Shown piece by piece: positions 4,627 through 6,274 of a DNA stretch of 6,274 nt (position 1 is the first letter of the stretch; every line of letters starts with the position of its first letter). Under the pieces are notes generated by a model, which saw only the letters and a list, made by a program, of their open reading frames with translations, had not been told where the DNA came from and made no database searches. The position numbers were made by a program, and so were the translations under genes. Where the stretch lies: positions 1-6,274 of the forward strand of contig JARIET010000174.1 in the NCBI GenBank assembly GCA_031127185.1, in the 5' to 3' direction. Origin of the DNA: Gemmatimonadota bacterium (GTDB lineage: Bacteria > Gemmatimonadota > Gemmatimonadetes > Gemmatimonadales > Gemmatimonadaceae).

Positions 4627-6274
4627 ATGGCACCGACAAACGTCTCCGATCCGCGCTATTACCACAAAGTTGTGGACTGCCAGTGGGGCTGCCCCGCCCA
4701 CACCAACGTCCCCGAATACATCCGCCTGATTGCCCAGGGCAAGTACGCCGAGTCGTACCTGATGAACCGGGAATCGAACGTGTTCCCGGGCATCCTCGGC
4801 AGAACCTGCGACCGACCCTGCGAGCCGGCCTGTCGCCGCGGCCGCGTGGACGGCAAACCCGTCGCCATCTGTCGGCTCAAACGCGTCGCCGCCGACTTGA
4901 AGGGCGACATCAGCGAGTTCCTGCCCAAGCCGCCGACCGTCGAGAATGGCAAACGCATCGCACTCATCGGCTGCGGACCCTCCTCGCTCACCGTCGCCAA
5001 CGATCTCCGCCCACTCGGCTACGAAGTCACCATCCTGGAGAAGCGGGATCAGTCCGGCGGCCTGATGCGCTGGAATATTCCATCGTTCCGCCTCCCGCCG
5101 GATGTGCTCGATTACGAAGTGAACGCGATTCTCGACACCGGCGTCGAGGTGAAGTACAACTCGCCCGTCACGTCAATGAAGGCGCTGCTCGCAGAGAAGT
5201 ACGACGCGATCTTCGTCGGCTCGGGCGCGCCCAAGGGCAAGGAGCTCGAACTTCCCGGCCGCCGCGAGGGCAACGCCGCCGAGGTGATCCACATCGGCAT
5301 CGAGTGGCTCGCCGGCGTGCACTTCGCGCATATCGAGAAGATCGAGAAGCGCGTGCTGATCATCGGCGTCGGCAACACGGCGATGGACTGCTGCCGCACC
5401 GCCAAACGCGTGGGCGCCACAGACGTGAAGGTCATCGCGCGCCGCGGCCGCAAGCACTTCAAGGCGAGCCCCTGGGAGCTGGAAGACGCCGAGGAAGAGC
5501 TCGTCGATATCATCGAGAACCACGCCCCCAAGCGTTTTGTGTATGAAAACGGCAAGCTGGTGGGGATGGAGTTCGAGGTGCTCGAGTGGACGGAGAAGGA
5601 GGGCAAGGCCACGAGCAAGGTGATCGAGACGAAAGTGATCCCCTGCGACTCCGTCATCCTCGCCATCGGCCAAGACAATGCATTCGAGTGGGTGGAGCGC
5701 GACATCGGCATCGAGTTCGATCCCAAGTGGGACATGCCCGTCGTCGATAAGACCACGCACCAGAGCACGCTGAAGAACGTGTTCTTTGGCGGCGATGCCG
5801 CGTGGGGCCCGGCCAACATCATCTGGGCAGTGGAGCACGGGCATCAGGCCGCTATCTCGATTCATCAGCATCTGCAGGGGCTGCCCGTCAACGACCGTCC
5901 GGCGTACGGCATGAATCTCGTCAGCGCTAAAGTCGGCATGCACGCCTGGGCGTACAGCAACGACTACGACACGTCTCCGCGCCAGAAGATGAAGCACGAG
6001 GAACTGGTCAAGCGTTTTGCCAGCGTGCACACCGAGGTCGAGCTCGGATTCTCGCCCGAGCAAACCGCGCGCGAGGTGGAGCGCTGCCTCAACTGCGACA
6101 TCCAGACGCACTTCACTGACAAGCTGTGTATCGAGTGCGACGCCTGCGTGGACATCTGCCCCACCAACTGTCTTACGATTGCGCCGGCCGGTGATGAAGC
6201 GGACCTGCGCACACAGCTCACGGCGCCTGCGACAAACCTGTCGCAGGAGATCTACGTCTCCGCCGCGCTCCCCC
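4627..6274 (+). CDS. Fe-S flavoprotein oxidoreductase, GltD/NfnB-like, with C-terminal ferredoxin module (3' partial)
   Basis: The frame is open for 549 codons from the ATG at 4627 to the window end without a stop. Domains in order: N-terminal helical Fe-S domain (about 11-95) with C18, C22, C61, C65, C69 and C82; FAD Rossmann fold (IGCGPSS 114-120, ribose-binding E138, GGLMRWNIPSFRLP); NADPH Rossmann fold (IIGVGNTAMDCCR 245-257, with RR 272-273 suited to the 2'-phosphate); the FAD-closing motif GGDAAWGPANIIWAVEHG; and a C-terminal ferredoxin-like part with CLNC (487-490) and CIECDACVDICP (C501, C504, C507, C511). These proteins move electrons between NAD(P)H and a partner or ferredoxin in the cytoplasm. 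True glutamate synthase small subunits lack this C-terminal module, so a role with a 2-oxoacid:ferredoxin oxidoreductase or similar partner encoded downstream is plausible but inferred. It is divergent from mazE. No Shine-Dalgarno sequence is visible. Confidence 0.92.
   Translation, partial: MAPTNVSDPRYYHKVVDCQWGCPAHTNVPEYIRLIAQGKYAESYLMNRESNVFPGILGRTCDRPCEPACRRGRVDGKPVAICRLKRVAADLKGDISEFLPKPPTVENGKRIALIGCGPSSLTVANDLRPLGYEVTILEKRDQSGGLMRWNIPSFRLPPDVLDYEVNAILDTGVEVKYNSPVTSMKALLAEKYDAIFVGSGAPKGKELELPGRREGNAAEVIHIGIEWLAGVHFAHIEKIEKRVLIIGVGNTAMDCCRTAKRVGATDVKVIARRGRKHFKASPWELEDAEEELVDIIENHAPKRFVYENGKLVGMEFEVLEWTEKEGKATSKVIETKVIPCDSVILAIGQDNAFEWVERDIGIEFDPKWDMPVVDKTTHQSTLKNVFFGGDAAWGPANIIWAVEHGHQAAISIHQHLQGLPVNDRPAYGMNLVSAKVGMHAWAYSNDYDTSPRQKMKHEELVKRFASVHTEVELGFSPEQTAREVERCLNCDIQTHFTDKLCIECDACVDICPTNCLTIAPAGDEADLRTQLTAPATNLSQEIYVSAALP

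Noticed and set aside
4497..5546. A long + strand open frame of 349 codons overlapping the flavoprotein
   Set aside because: Its product is extremely rich in Arg, Pro and His with no recognisable fold. It is a frame-shifted reading of the flavoprotein, which has clear motifs throughout.
5173..6111. A - strand open frame of 312 codons antisense to the flavoprotein (and a second one at 5112-5822)
   Set aside because: These are antisense shadows, common opposite GC-rich coding DNA. Their composition is low in information, with no motif or ribosome binding site.
1..6274. CRISPR array, tRNA, rRNA, insertion sequence, phage or attachment-site features
   Set aside because: I saw no regularly spaced repeats, no tRNA-like cloverleaf, no transposase or integrase frames and no terminal inverted repeats.

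Overview
The window looks like a piece of chromosome from a GC-rich, free-living bacterium. Two traits point tentatively to Gemmatimonadota or a similar phylum (such as Acidobacteriota): a secreted M20 peptidase whose signal peptide ends in LPAQG, and a secreted NHL/6-bladed beta-propeller protein. This placement is an impression from gene style, not a measurement. I see no RNA gene, insertion sequence, CRISPR array or phage gene.

Layout. Bases 1-172 hold the last 56 codons of an unrecognised + strand gene. An exported AbgB-like M20 metallopeptidase follows on the + strand (258-1895). It ends at a near-perfect, probably bidirectional terminator (1948-1991) shared with a converging - strand block. 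That block, read from right to left, is mazE antitoxin (4452-4186), mazF toxin (4189-3860), a TMEM175-family ion channel (3813-3229) and a secreted beta-propeller protein (3229-2075). The mazE/mazF junction is an ATGA overlap and the channel/propeller junction is a TAGTG overlap. With only 46 bases between mazF and the channel, the four genes could form one operon. A 27-bp dyad (4462-4488) just upstream of mazE is a good candidate for the autoregulatory operator.

Divergent from mazE, on the + strand, is a large Fe-S flavoprotein of the GltD/NfnB/DPD-like family. It starts at 4627 and runs off the end of the window. It has an N-terminal Fe-S helical domain, FAD- and NADPH-binding Rossmann folds and a C-terminal ferredoxin-like module. 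It probably passes electrons between NAD(P)H and ferredoxin or a partner oxidoreductase encoded beyond the window.

The least ordinary points are: the metal motif of the peptidase carries Glu where the M20D/AbgB family normally has Cys; the possible co-transcription of a toxin-antitoxin pair with a cation channel and a secreted propeller; the reduced N-terminal cysteine set of the flavoprotein; and the near-perfect operator dyad. None of these amounts to a clearly new system on sequence alone.
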